The notes under the pieces: model-generated
Databases searched by the model: none
What the model was told of the DNA's origin: nothing
Seen by the model: the letters and a program-made list of their open reading frames with translations, nothing else
Made by a program: the position numbers and the translations under genes
NCBI GenBank assembly: GCA_016704345.1
Contig: JADJAH010000013.1
Location: 124,001 to 188,000, forward strand
Direction of reading: 5' to 3'
DNA length: 64,000 nt
Source of the DNA: Ignavibacteria bacterium
GTDB taxonomy: Bacteria > Bacteroidota > Ignavibacteria > Tepidaquicellales > Tepidaquicellaceae
Shown here: positions 39,095 to 47,947 of the stretch, one piece after another
Layout: each line of letters begins with the position of its first letter
Numbering within the stretch: the first letter of the stretch is position 1

Positions 39095-40264
39095 ATGAGA
39101 ATATTTATGCTTCTGTTTGCCGTTACTTTCTTATTTGCACTCTTCCCAAGAACATCCTACTCTGTCAATACCAATACAGAGCAAGTTGTTGTTCCAATAG
39201 ATTCTTCAGATCACATTTACAACCTGTTCACCAAAGGTGTTATGTTCTATTCAACAGGAAATGAACCGGGCTGGTCACTTATGATCATGAACGATTTGTC
39301 CCTATTATTTGAAACTATAAATGGCGTAAGTGTGACAACCGCAAAGGCAAATGAAAGCAAGGCAATGGATGCAAATGTAAAAAGGTATGATGCAAGTTCT
39401 GATGCAGGCAGTCTTTCTGTATCTGTTTATGAAAAAGACTGTGATGATACAATGTCTGACGAAAAATTCCGCTATAAAGTAAAAGTAAATTTTATGCCGC
39501 CGGGTTCAAACAAGGCAGAAGAATTTTCCGGTTGTGGCCGGTACATTCCTGATTACAATCTAAGTGGAAGCTGGAAGTTGATGATGATAAGAAATGAGCG
39601 CATTGTTGACAGTGTTTACAGAAACAATGTTCCTTTCATTCAGTTTAACATGAGCGCAATGCGTGTAAGCGGAATTGCCGGATGCAACAGAATTAACGGT
39701 CCGGTAAGACAGGAAGCAAATTATATAAGGTTTACTGATTTGGCAATGACGATGATGGGCTGTCCCGAAGAAATGCGTGAGAATGAAATTGTGAAGGGAC
39801 TCAGTGCAACAATTGCATACTCTATAAGCGGAAATGAATTATCTCTGTCTAATCCCGATGGTGTGCAACTTATTTATAAAAAAATAATAGACGAATCGGG
39901 AAAAAATGAAGAAGCTCCCGAGAGATACATCATACTGAATGACATATGGGCACTTGAGAGTATAGAAGGCAAACAGGTGATAGCAGAAGACTTCATGAAG
40001 GGACTTCCTTATCTTGAGTTTCATATAAAAGACATGAAATATATGGGCAAGACCGGATGCAATAATCTCTTTGGTACATTTGAAGCTACCAACGAAACAA
40101 TTAAGTTCGGACCTGCCGCAATGACAAAGATGATGTGTCCGGGTGATTACGAACAAGGCTTCATAAAGGCTCTCAACTCAGCCAACAGATGGAAAGTGGA
40201 GAACATGCGACTCTATCTTTATAAGGATGATTCTGAGTTATTGGTAATGAAGAAAGTGGACTGA
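39095..40264 (+). CDS. Secreted protein with GNEPGW (COG3650-like) domain and two META domains
   Basis: From ATG 39095 (389 residues) the protein begins with a signal peptide (MRIFMLLFAVTFLFALFPRTSYS). A first domain has STGNEPGWSLMI, a signature of COG3650-type periplasmic proteins, and two cysteines. Two META/HslJ-like domains follow: one with SGSWKLMMI, VSGIAGCNRINGP and MTMMGCPEEMRENE, the second with NDIWALESIEGKQV, GKTGCNNLFGTF and MTKMMCPGDYEQGFIKAL. Each META domain keeps its pair of cysteines. HslJ relatives are linked to envelope stress or drug tolerance, but no activity is established. The open frame reaches back to 39035, but that part overlaps the terminator hairpin. Confidence 0.75.
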   Translation: MRIFMLLFAVTFLFALFPRTSYSVNTNTEQVVVPIDSSDHIYNLFTKGVMFYSTGNEPGWSLMIMNDLSLLFETINGVSVTTAKANESKAMDANVKRYDASSDAGSLSVSVYEKDCDDTMSDEKFRYKVKVNFMPPGSNKAEEFSGCGRYIPDYNLSGSWKLMMIRNERIVDSVYRNNVPFIQFNMSAMRVSGIAGCNRINGPVRQEANYIRFTDLAMTMMGCPEEMRENEIVKGLSATIAYSISGNELSLSNPDGVQLIYKKIIDESGKNEEAPERYIILNDIWALESIEGKQVIAEDFMKGLPYLEFHIKDMKYMGKTGCNNLFGTFEATNETIKFGPAAMTKMMCPGDYEQGFIKALNSANRWKVENMRLYLYKDDSELLVMKKVD

Positions 40265-40407
40265 TAAGAAATATATGAAGCTATTCTTAAATAAAGAATG
40301 AAAGGTTTAAGCAGAAGGGTTTTGCCGAAGGGAAATTATTTCCGGAGAATCATCGGAAATATAATGCATCTGAAATAATGAGTAGTTGTTGATGTTGAAA
40401 GAATATT

Positions 40408-40446
40408 AACCGCCGATTTGCTTTTGAAAAATCGGCGGTTTTGTTA
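40408..40446 (+). terminator. Rho-independent terminator
   Basis: AACCGCCGATTT (40408-40419) pairs exactly with AAATCGGCGGTT (40429-40440), then TTGTTAAAT. It is placed about 145 bases after the META-domain gene and 60 bases before the end of the convergent gene, so it may serve both, with the better T-tract in the + direction. Confidence 0.8.
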
Positions 40447-40506
40447 AATATTCCGTATCATCTTAAAATACAACTGATATTCGGCAATGATCCCGTCATT
40501 TTTAAA

Positions 40507-40929
40507 TCAAGATCCAACCGAAACATGATTGAAGTAATCTTTCACCCAGGAAACCATCTGATTATCAGTCATCTTTGCGGCTGTTTCAACAGACATGATC
40601 ATAAACTTAAGCGATGTATCTTCTCTTAAGAACTTCTCCAATTCTTTCTTCATGCCAGCCGGACCAAAGATAACTATCTCGTCGGAGATGGTGATTTCTT
40701 TAAGAATTGCTTTGAAGAAATCTCTTTCCTCTTGCTTTCTTTTATTCTCCTTCTTTTCGTCCGGACTGAAATACTGTTTCCCAAATCTCGTAAAATCCTT
40801 CGACTCACCCGCAATTCTTACTTTTGTTTCGATTTGTGACAGAATAGTTTTTGTTGCGTGGCCGGATTTATCTAGTGTTACTATGAATGCCTTCTGAGTG
40901 TCTATCCAGATTCCTGCTTTCTTTTCCAT
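40507..40929 (-). CDS. Conserved hypothetical protein, eRF1 domain-3-like
   Basis: A 140-residue soluble protein beginning KKAGIWIDTQKAFIVTLD, with a central charged linker (SPDEKKENKRKQEERDFF) and a second part with DEIVIFGPAGMKKELEKFL and ETAAKMTDNQMVSWVKDYF. The IWID...DEIVIFGPA..KKEL pattern is found in a small conserved family of Bacteroidota and related phyla whose fold is similar to the C-terminal domain of eukaryal/archaeal release factor eRF1. No function is established. It is transcribed alone, convergent with the META protein, with about 230 non-coding bases upstream. Confidence 0.6.
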   Translation of the reverse strand: MEKKAGIWIDTQKAFIVTLDKSGHATKTILSQIETKVRIAGESKDFTRFGKQYFSPDEKKENKRKQEERDFFKAILKEITISDEIVIFGPAGMKKELEKFLREDTSLKFMIMSVETAAKMTDNQMVSWVKDYFNHVSVGS

Positions 40930-41090
40930 AGTTCTCCTCTTTTTTTAATCGCACAAAATTATCCATCAGAAGATGTAATTGTAATGCAAAAAAATCATAC
41001 CTATAAAAAGCAAAGCTGTGGCTTCGCAGAAATTGATGAGATACTTTTTATTGGCTTAGAGTTTAACTTACATTAAGATCAGATTGCTCT

Positions 41091-41137
41091 TCATATAAAA
41101 AAACAAACAGCCCGAGCTCTTTGCACGGGCTGTTTGT
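41091..41137 (-). terminator. Rho-independent terminator of pepA
   Basis: Read on the minus strand, ACAAACAGCCCG and CGGGCTGTTTGT (41137-41126 and 41114-41103) form a perfect 12-bp stem with an 11-base loop, followed by a run of T residues. It lies 27 bases beyond the pepA stop codon. Confidence 0.88.
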
Positions 41138-41163
41138 TGTGGTACAAATTTCTTGATTACAGA

Positions 41164-42675
41164 TCAGTTCTTGTGAGATTCATTAACTAAATATTGTGTC
41201 ACAAGCCTGACTCCTGCACCGGTTGCATTCTTCGGATCGTAATCCGCCTCCCTGTCACGCATAGCTGTAGCTGCAATGTCAATGTGAGCCCATGGATAAT
41301 CGCCAATGAACCTCTTCAGAAACATCCCGCCCATTATTGTTCCGGCTTGTCTTGACTGACCGGTATTTTTTACATCAGCAATTTCGGAATCAATCATTCT
41401 GTCATACTCTTCCCACAATGGCAACTGCCAGACCCTGTCGTATGTCTGCTCTCCTGCTTCAATCAGCTTGTCAATAAGTTCGTCATCGTTACCCATTATG
41501 ATAGATGCAACGCTGCCGATCGCTATGATGCTTGCGCCTGTAAGAGTAGCCATATCTACTACTGCTTTCGGCTTGTACTTTGAAGCATAAGAAAGCGCAT
41601 CTGCAAGAATCAGTCTTCCCTCGGCATCTGTATTGTCAACTTCTATCGTCATCCCATTGAATGCAGTGATCACATCTCCGGGCTTAAACGAGTTTCCGCT
41701 CGGCATGTTTTCCACCATAGGTATCAGTCCGATCACATTAATAGGCAGAGCAAGCTGAGAGATTGCTTCGAACACTCCAACTACGGCTGCCCCACCACCC
41801 ATGTCAACTTTCATCAAACCCATTCCTGCAGCAGGTTTTATTGAAATTCCGCCGCTGTCAAATGTTACGCCTTTTCCGACAATCACATACGGACTGTCAC
41901 TCCTCTTTCCTCCGCTGTACTTCAGTATAAGAAATCTTGGATCCCGATCGCTTCCTCTTGCGACTTCAAGCACTCCGCCCATCTTAAGTTTGGTCAATGC
42001 TTTCTTGTCAAGTGTCTCAACAGTATACTTTCTCGACTTTGATCTTTTCGATACCAGATCAGCGAATGATTCGGGATAGATGATATTTGAAGGTTCGTTT
42101 CCAAGATCGCGCGCATAATTGGTGGCTTCACCAACAATTGTTCCGCTCTTAATGCCGCTTTCAATTTCCTTTGAATATTTTGTTAGTGAATTGTACTGTG
42201 AGAAAAGCACAATTTCCTTTATGCCCGAAAGTTCTTTATTTTCCTTCTTTGTAAAATATTTATCGAATGAATATAGAGCGAGTAATGAACTTATTGTCTG
42301 TGCCCTTGCAACATCTTCTATCTCAACTCCTTCGAGAGTTTGGTCCTGAAGAATTTCAATGGCAAGCTTTCTGATCTTCAAATTCTTAGCCTTTTTAACT
42401 CCTCTCGCTGTTGCCTTCCTTACTCTTTCAAATGTTAGATCATTCTGATATCCAAGTCCTGACATTATAATTCTGTGATCGCCGGAATACACAAGCACTG
42501 TCTGATTCGGTTTCCCTTCAAAATCCTCAAGACTGACTTTGGCAATCTTGCACTTCATCAGGTTTTCTATGACATTGAGTTCCTCAGAGAACAGCTTCTT
42601 ATCCTGATAGCAAAGAAAAAGACAGGCATCTGCACCGATCTTCTCGATCTTTGATTTTTCAAAAGTGATTTTCAT
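41164..42675 (-). CDS. pepA: Leucyl/cytosol aminopeptidase (M17)
   Basis: A 503-residue two-domain enzyme. The N-terminal macro-like domain is about 1-160; the catalytic domain has YVIVGKGVTFDSGGISIKP with the first metal lysine and aspartate, KVDMGGGAAVVG, and the signature NTDAEGRLILADAL near 355, which supplies further zinc ligands. The C-terminal part has TGQSRQAGTIMGGMFLKRF and PWAHIDIAATA. It removes N-terminal residues from peptides in the cytoplasm as a hexamer. It is 18 bases downstream of nrnA and ends at a strong terminator. Confidence 0.95.
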   Translation of the reverse strand: MKITFEKSKIEKIGADACLFLCYQDKKLFSEELNVIENLMKCKIAKVSLEDFEGKPNQTVLVYSGDHRIIMSGLGYQNDLTFERVRKATARGVKKAKNLKIRKLAIEILQDQTLEGVEIEDVARAQTISSLLALYSFDKYFTKKENKELSGIKEIVLFSQYNSLTKYSKEIESGIKSGTIVGEATNYARDLGNEPSNIIYPESFADLVSKRSKSRKYTVETLDKKALTKLKMGGVLEVARGSDRDPRFLILKYSGGKRSDSPYVIVGKGVTFDSGGISIKPAAGMGLMKVDMGGGAAVVGVFEAISQLALPINVIGLIPMVENMPSGNSFKPGDVITAFNGMTIEVDNTDAEGRLILADALSYASKYKPKAVVDMATLTGASIIAIGSVASIIMGNDDELIDKLIEAGEQTYDRVWQLPLWEEYDRMIDSEIADVKNTGQSRQAGTIMGGMFLKRFIGDYPWAHIDIAATAMRDREADYDPKNATGAGVRLVTQYLVNESHKN

Positions 42676-42693
42676 GTTATGATTTTATTTGAA

Positions 42694-43701
42694 TTAAGTT
42701 ATGTCTATGTATTTTTTTACGGTTTCAATCAGCTGTGGTTTCAATTCATCCTCCGTGACTCCGTAAACATTTGCCCCGCCGGCATTGAAATGGCCGCCGC
42801 CGCCATAATCGATTGCCATAGCATTTGCAGGGATGTTTCCTTTGCTTCTGAAAGAAAGTTTGATGTTGTCTCTCAGTTCAACCATCATAATGCCAACTCT
42901 TACTCCGCTTATACTCATGATCAGTGAAGTGAAGCCTTCAATATGGTCAACATTCAATCCGTACTTCTTGAAATCAGCCTGAGTTACTTTCCCCAAAACC
43001 ATTTTGCCGTCAAAATGAAATTCGAGTCCGCCAAGAAAGGCCGCCTGCAGCTGCATCATCTCCTTTGAAACTCTGTTACAGATTTCGTCATAAAGGAAAA
43101 CAGGATCGGCGCCTTTGTCAAATAAATCTGCGCAAATTCTGAACACATCAGAATCAGTTCGCGGATATCTGAAAGAACCCGTGTCTGTCATTATACCGAC
43201 ATACAACGCGGAAGCTACTTCAGCATTAATATATTCATCACTGTCATGCTTGATAAAATCGTAAAGCATCTGACAAGTAGCTGCGTAAGAAGTATCTGAT
43301 ACAATTGCATTGAACATCTCCGGCTTTATCCCCGCGTGATGATCGATACAAATTTTCATTGCAGGTGAATTCTGCAGAACCTGTTCCAAAGATTTTGTCC
43401 TGTGAAATTCATTCGTGTCAAGAAGAAATATGATATCGGCTCCGTTGATCAGCTCATTGTTAGCTTCCTGATCATTAGCATAGACTCTGATTTTCTCACC
43501 CTTGTCAAGGAATGTTAGATTAAAGGGTGTCGGAGAGTGATTGATGATTTCAACTTGCTTGCCTTTTGCGTAAAGATAATCACTGAACGCAATTACGCTT
43601 CCTATCGCATCGCCGTCAGGAGCTACATGCGTTGTTAGAACAAATTTCTCTGCCGAGCTTATAAGTTTCAGGACTTTGTCCGTGGTTTCTTCTGTTATCA
43701 T
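42694..43701 (-). CDS. nrnA: DHH/DHHA1 phosphoesterase, NrnA-type nanoRNase / pAp phosphatase
   Basis: A 335-residue enzyme. Metal-binding motifs are TTHVAPDGDAIGS (residues about 23-35), LLDTNE near 94, the DHH box in CIDHHAG near 118, and MTDTGSFRYP near 172. The DHHA1 domain ends with YGGGGHFNAGGANVYG. It degrades short RNAs and 3'-phosphoadenosine 5'-phosphate. The start ATG at 43701 is followed by an 18-base gap to pepA at the other end. About 830 bases of non-coding DNA separate it from the divergent ABC transporter. Confidence 0.88.
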   Translation of the reverse strand: MITEETTDKVLKLISSAEKFVLTTHVAPDGDAIGSVIAFSDYLYAKGKQVEIINHSPTPFNLTFLDKGEKIRVYANDQEANNELINGADIIFLLDTNEFHRTKSLEQVLQNSPAMKICIDHHAGIKPEMFNAIVSDTSYAATCQMLYDFIKHDSDEYINAEVASALYVGIMTDTGSFRYPRTDSDVFRICADLFDKGADPVFLYDEICNRVSKEMMQLQAAFLGGLEFHFDGKMVLGKVTQADFKKYGLNVDHIEGFTSLIMSISGVRVGIMMVELRDNIKLSFRSKGNIPANAMAIDYGGGGHFNAGGANVYGVTEDELKPQLIETVKKYIDIT

Positions 43702-44531
43702 CTAATAAATATATAAAATAGCTCTATAGATTTTTTATAACAATTGATTTTTCCTTAGTTAAGAACAAAGGAAGCGTTTTGAAAAGTGTGTAAATTGAAA
43801 ATTGTAGAAGTTCTGCAAGAATGAGAAGCCTCATTGTTAAGATTAATTCAACCAAAAGCCAAAACTTAACTTGATGACTTCAAGCATTTCAAAATTCATG
43901 CAATCAGGACCTTCTTTCAAGTATTTGTTTTGTTTCCGGATAATTCGGACAATACCGATTTTGATTTTACGCACTAATAGCAAAGTTATCAAATCATACT
44001 TCCTTGATTATGTTTGCTTTTTTTACACGGAGATACACTGAGGAGTCACGGAGGTACACTGAGGTAAATAGGTTAACGTCTTTATATATTTTATGATACA
44101 ATGGTTCTGATTTCCACTTTCTCCGAAATGAAAGACTTTCTCAATGGAAATAATCCTAACAGTTGCATCCTATTTGTTCTCTCCGTGTACCTCCGTGTAA
44201 TCTCTGTGGATCTCAGTGTAAGTGAAAGATGCTCAATTTGTTATGTCTCTATTCCGGGACTGAATAATTTTGACAACGCGGATTTTTAAATTTACACACT
44301 AAAGGAAACGTTATCAGAACAAATGTTAAATTTAGAATATCAGTTTATGCCTTCACGATTCAGTGAAAATATTCTTCAGCACACATTGTATAAAATCTAT
44401 GCTCAAAATTACTTATATCGTGAGCCGCTATTAATTGTCGTAAAAAAGTTTCCCGGCGACTCGCTTCATCTAAAATTACGATTGTAGTTAAATTCAAAAT
44501 TAGTAATCGCTAAATTGCTCTTCATTTTAGA
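43702..44531. other. Non-coding gap between divergent genes
   Basis: About 830 bases without a supportable gene. The middle holds the third CACGGAG-type fold-back (44023-44222). The flanks are AT-rich and should contain the promoters of nrnA and of the ABC transporter, but I see no confident match to a promoter consensus. Confidence 0.6.
44023..44222. repeat. CACGGAG-type fold-back element (diverged third copy)
   Basis: The left arm (44023-44064: TTACACGGAGATACACTGAG and GTCACGGAGG modules) faces the right arm (44179-44222: CTCCGTGTACCTCCGTGTAA, then CTCAGTGTAAG). The unpaired middle shares GATACAATG.TT.TGATTTC and GAAATGAA with the tandem copies at 8441-9004, and CAACGCGGATT follows at about 44274. 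Same family, clearly older or diverged. Confidence 0.75.
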
Positions 44532-46037
44532 ATGTCCAAAGTAGAATTCAAAAATATCAGCAAAAGGTTCGGCTCTTTCCTTGCTAATGATGACATATCA
44601 TTCGGCATATCCGGCAATACTGTTCACTGCATAGTTGGCGAAAACGGGGCGGGGAAGTCAACTCTTATGAATATTCTCTTTGGTTTGATGAAGCCCGATT
44701 CGGGCGAGATCATCATTGCAGATAAGCCGGTTGTTTTCTCATCTCCTCATGAAGCAATAACCGCAAAGATAGGCATGGTGCATCAGCATTTCATGCTCAT
44801 AGATGATTTTACGGTACTGGAAAATGTGATACTTGGAGATGAACCGGTCAAAGGATTGTCGCTTGATTTGAAGGCTGCCAAAGAGAAAGTCGACGCGCTT
44901 ATTTTTCAGTACAAACTTGACATCAATTCATCCGAAAAAGTTACTGACTTGAGTATAAGTATGCAACAGAAGGTTGAGATACTTAAGCTGCTTTACAGAG
45001 ATTCGGAGATACTGATTTTTGACGAACCGACTGCAGTTCTTTCTCCGGTAGAAGTAAGCAGTTTTTTTAAGATGATAACCAGTTTCAAAGAATCCGGCAA
45101 AACAGTAATTGTCATTACACATAAGCTTAATGAAGTCAGAGAAATTGCAGACAAGGTATCGGTGCTTAGAAAAGGAAGACTCGTTTATGAAGCTGATAAT
45201 GTATCCGGTAATATTGATATCAATGAATTGAGCAAAGCCATTATTGGCGGTGCTGAGCTGATAAAGATTCGTCCTAAGAGCAATTCAAACTCAATGAAGA
45301 AGCCGTTGCTTCGTCTTGTTGATGTATCACTTGTGCGGGGCAAAAGAAAAATGCTTGATGGATTGTCGCTCGAACTATTCAACGGTGAGATTCTGGGGAT
45401 TGCAGGCGTAGAGGGAAATGGACAGAGTGAGCTTGCAGACATCGTGTGCGGAATCGAAAGAGAGTTTACGGGTACTGTTGAACTTCCGGATGAAAGGGCT
45501 TCGATTGTTCCGGATGACAGGCTGAAAAAAGGAATGATAAAAGAATTTTCAATTGGAGAAAATCTTGTCTTAAAGAAAGACGGAAATTCATTGCACAGAA
45601 TGTCGACTCTTAGAAAGGCATCGGAAGAAGTGATAGCCGAATACGAAGTGCGCGCACCGGGCCCCGACATAAAGACAGGATCATTGTCAGGAGGCAATCA
45701 GCAAAAAGTAGTCATTGCAAGAGAGATCGCATCCGGAAGAAGTGTTATGATATTTTCTCATCCGACAAGAGGTGTTGATATCAATGCCGAAATGTTCATT
45801 CATTCTGAAATTGTAAAGGAGAGAAACAAAGGAAAGGCGATACTGCTGATATCGTCAGACATGGAAGAGCTCTTGAGCCTTTCAGACAGGCTGAGCGTGA
45901 TCTATAAGGGGAAGATCGAAAGGACATTTGACTCTAATGAGCTTTATGCAGAATCCCAAATGCCGGAGCAACAAGATCACAGAAAAGAAATGTTGATCAA
46001 TGAAATTGGAAAGTTGATGACGGGAGTTTCTAATTGA
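44532..46037 (+). CDS. Nucleoside/simple-sugar ABC transporter, double ATPase subunit (YufO-like)
   Basis: A 501-residue protein with two ABC cassettes. The first has Walker A GENGAGKST, Q-loop MVHQHFMLIDDFTVLENV, Walker B ILIFDEPTAVLSP and H-loop VIVITHKLNEVREIAD. The second has a modified Walker A (GVEGNGQSELA), signature LSGGNQQKVVIAREI and MIFSHPTRGVDI. MVHQHFMLIDDFTVLENV is characteristic of the BMP-family nucleoside importers and not of ribose systems. It is the first of three coupled genes; the stop overlaps the start of the next. Confidence 0.88.
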   Translation: MSKVEFKNISKRFGSFLANDDISFGISGNTVHCIVGENGAGKSTLMNILFGLMKPDSGEIIIADKPVVFSSPHEAITAKIGMVHQHFMLIDDFTVLENVILGDEPVKGLSLDLKAAKEKVDALIFQYKLDINSSEKVTDLSISMQQKVEILKLLYRDSEILIFDEPTAVLSPVEVSSFFKMITSFKESGKTVIVITHKLNEVREIADKVSVLRKGRLVYEADNVSGNIDINELSKAIIGGAELIKIRPKSNSNSMKKPLLRLVDVSLVRGKRKMLDGLSLELFNGEILGIAGVEGNGQSELADIVCGIEREFTGTVELPDERASIVPDDRLKKGMIKEFSIGENLVLKKDGNSLHRMSTLRKASEEVIAEYEVRAPGPDIKTGSLSGGNQQKVVIAREIASGRSVMIFSHPTRGVDINAEMFIHSEIVKERNKGKAILLISSDMEELLSLSDRLSVIYKGKIERTFDSNELYAESQMPEQQDHRKEMLINEIGKLMTGVSN

Positions 46038-47077
46038 GCCATCATTCAAAGGCAAACACTTTGTCGGTTCTTCTGTCTTTGATCTTCACTTTTATGATCC
46101 TGACAATTCTAATCCTGCTTATAGGAAAAGACCCGGTTGAAGTTTATTCTCTGATATACAACGACGTCTTCACCAGCGGATACGGAATAGGTCAGACATT
46201 GTTCAAAGCGACACCTCTCATATTCATAGCTTGCGGACTTGCAATATGCTTTCATGCATCTCTTTTCAACATCGGCGCGGAAGGACAGCTCAATGCGGGT
46301 TCATTTGTTATAGCACTGACTGCGGTTCAGATTGAATCACTTCCTCTGATCTTAAAATTACTGATCTGCGCTTGTGCCGGATTTGCCGCCGCAGGCTTGG
46401 TTGGTCTTATACCCGCCGTCACTAAAGTGAAGAAAGGTGTAAGCGAAGTGATCTCTACCATCATGATGAACTTTGTGGTTCTTGCAGTAATAAACTACCG
46501 GATGGTAGATTTCTTTGCAGTCAAGTCAACTCTAAGAACTGTAAGCATCGGTGATGATAGTCTTCTTGGAAAAGCTTCGGATTTGTTTCCGTTCTTTGAA
46601 GGCTCATCGCTTAATGTATCTTTTATCGCGGCGCTTGTTGTTGCAGCGCTTGTATATATTCTTATTTACAAAACTACATTTGGATACAAACTGCGTGCTG
46701 TAGGATTTAATGAGACTGCATCCCGATACATTGGAGTGAAAGTAAACAAGATGATTCTGACATCATTCTTTGTCGGTGCCGGTATTACAGCGTTGGTTGG
46801 CATCAATTATATTTTTGGCTACAAAGGATATTACGAGCTGGGATTCTCGAATAATATTGGCTTTACGGCAATTGCAGTATCTCTGCTTGCAAAGAACAAT
46901 CCCGTCGGAATAATTTTTTCATCAATATTATTTGCTGCGCTTGATTATGGCGGCTTAGCAGTCAACCAACTCATTCCGAAAGAGGTCATGCTTGTAGTCC
47001 AGGGATTGATAATACTTTCAATACTCTCATCGGACAGCATTGTGCAGAGTTATTTCAAAAAGAGAGGATTGATCTGA
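46034..47077 (+). CDS. Nucleoside-type ABC permease 1 (YufP-like)
   Basis: A 347-residue permease with about nine membrane helices. Family motifs are ATPLIFIACGLAICFHASLFNIGAEGQL and GVSEVISTIMMNFVVL in the middle, then ASRYIGVKVNKMI. It belongs to the BPD_transp_2 group used by BMP-dependent nucleoside importers. The start is TTG at 46034, overlapping the preceding stop by four bases (TTGA), a coupling arrangement. Confidence 0.87.
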   Translation: MSHHSKANTLSVLLSLIFTFMILTILILLIGKDPVEVYSLIYNDVFTSGYGIGQTLFKATPLIFIACGLAICFHASLFNIGAEGQLNAGSFVIALTAVQIESLPLILKLLICACAGFAAAGLVGLIPAVTKVKKGVSEVISTIMMNFVVLAVINYRMVDFFAVKSTLRTVSIGDDSLLGKASDLFPFFEGSSLNVSFIAALVVAALVYILIYKTTFGYKLRAVGFNETASRYIGVKVNKMILTSFFVGAGITALVGINYIFGYKGYYELGFSNNIGFTAIAVSLLAKNNPVGIIFSSILFAALDYGGLAVNQLIPKEVMLVVQGLIILSILSSDSIVQSYFKKRGLI

Positions 47078-47947
47078 ATGGAAATTCTCTCAGGCATATT
47101 GTCGTTTACTTTTCTTGCGCAGATCTTCAGAATGATGACGCCTTACTATCTTGGAGCATCAGGCGCGAATTTCTCGGAGCGCGCAGGAGTGATAAATATT
47201 TCCATCGAAGGCTTCATGAATATGGCGGCATTTTCGTTTGCCGTGTTCTCAATTTTTACCGGTAACAGCATCCTCGCTTTGGTGCTTTGCCTGATTGTAA
47301 ACATTATTCTAAGCATTGTCTTTTCATTATTCACAGTTACTTTAAAGATCAATCAGATTGTAACAGGAGTAGGCTTTAATCTTCTCATAGCAGGCATCAC
47401 AAAATTTCTAATGGTTCTATTCTTCAGCAGCTCCAGCAATACTCCACGAATATCTGTGCATCCCGATATGGCGTTTTCAATTACACTGTTTGCCATTGCA
47501 TTGATCTTAATTTCGATTCATCTGCTTTATAAAACAAAGTTCGGATTACGTTTAAGATCAGCGGGTGAAAATCCGTGGGCGGCAGAATCACTTGGTGTAA
47601 AAGTAATGAAATACAAATATGCTGGTGTGATTATCAGCGGATTGCTGAGCGCTCTCGGTGGAATATGGCTGGTCTCTAGTCAGAACAATTACAGTGACGG
47701 CATGATAGCAGGCAGGGGATACATTGCGCTTGCGGCTATGATCATCGGTAAATGGAAACCACTCAACATCTTCTTTGCCTGTTTGATGTTCGCAGCTTTT
47801 GAAGCGCTCGAAATCACATTGCAGATTTCGGGAGCGGATATACCCACACAACTCATTCAGATGCTTCCGTACCTTATCACAATTCTTGTGCTGATAGGAT
47901 TCATAGGAAAAACAAAGCCTCCGGCTGCAGACGGGATACCTTACTGA
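47078..47947 (+). CDS. Nucleoside-type ABC permease 2 (YufQ-like)
   Basis: A 289-residue permease with about eight membrane helices. It shows FSERAGVINISIEGFMNMAAF, INQIVTGVGFNLL, LRSAGENPWAAESLGV and GRGYIALAAMIIGKWKP, typical of the second BPD_transp_2 subunit. It begins directly after the stop of permease 1. No BMP (BmpA/TmpC) binding lipoprotein gene is in the window, so that component must be elsewhere or lost. Its last 7 bases overlap the end of nadK on the other strand. Confidence 0.87.
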   Translation: MEILSGILSFTFLAQIFRMMTPYYLGASGANFSERAGVINISIEGFMNMAAFSFAVFSIFTGNSILALVLCLIVNIILSIVFSLFTVTLKINQIVTGVGFNLLIAGITKFLMVLFFSSSSNTPRISVHPDMAFSITLFAIALILISIHLLYKTKFGLRLRSAGENPWAAESLGVKVMKYKYAGVIISGLLSALGGIWLVSSQNNYSDGMIAGRGYIALAAMIIGKWKPLNIFFACLMFAAFEALEITLQISGADIPTQLIQMLPYLITILVLIGFIGKTKPPAADGIPY

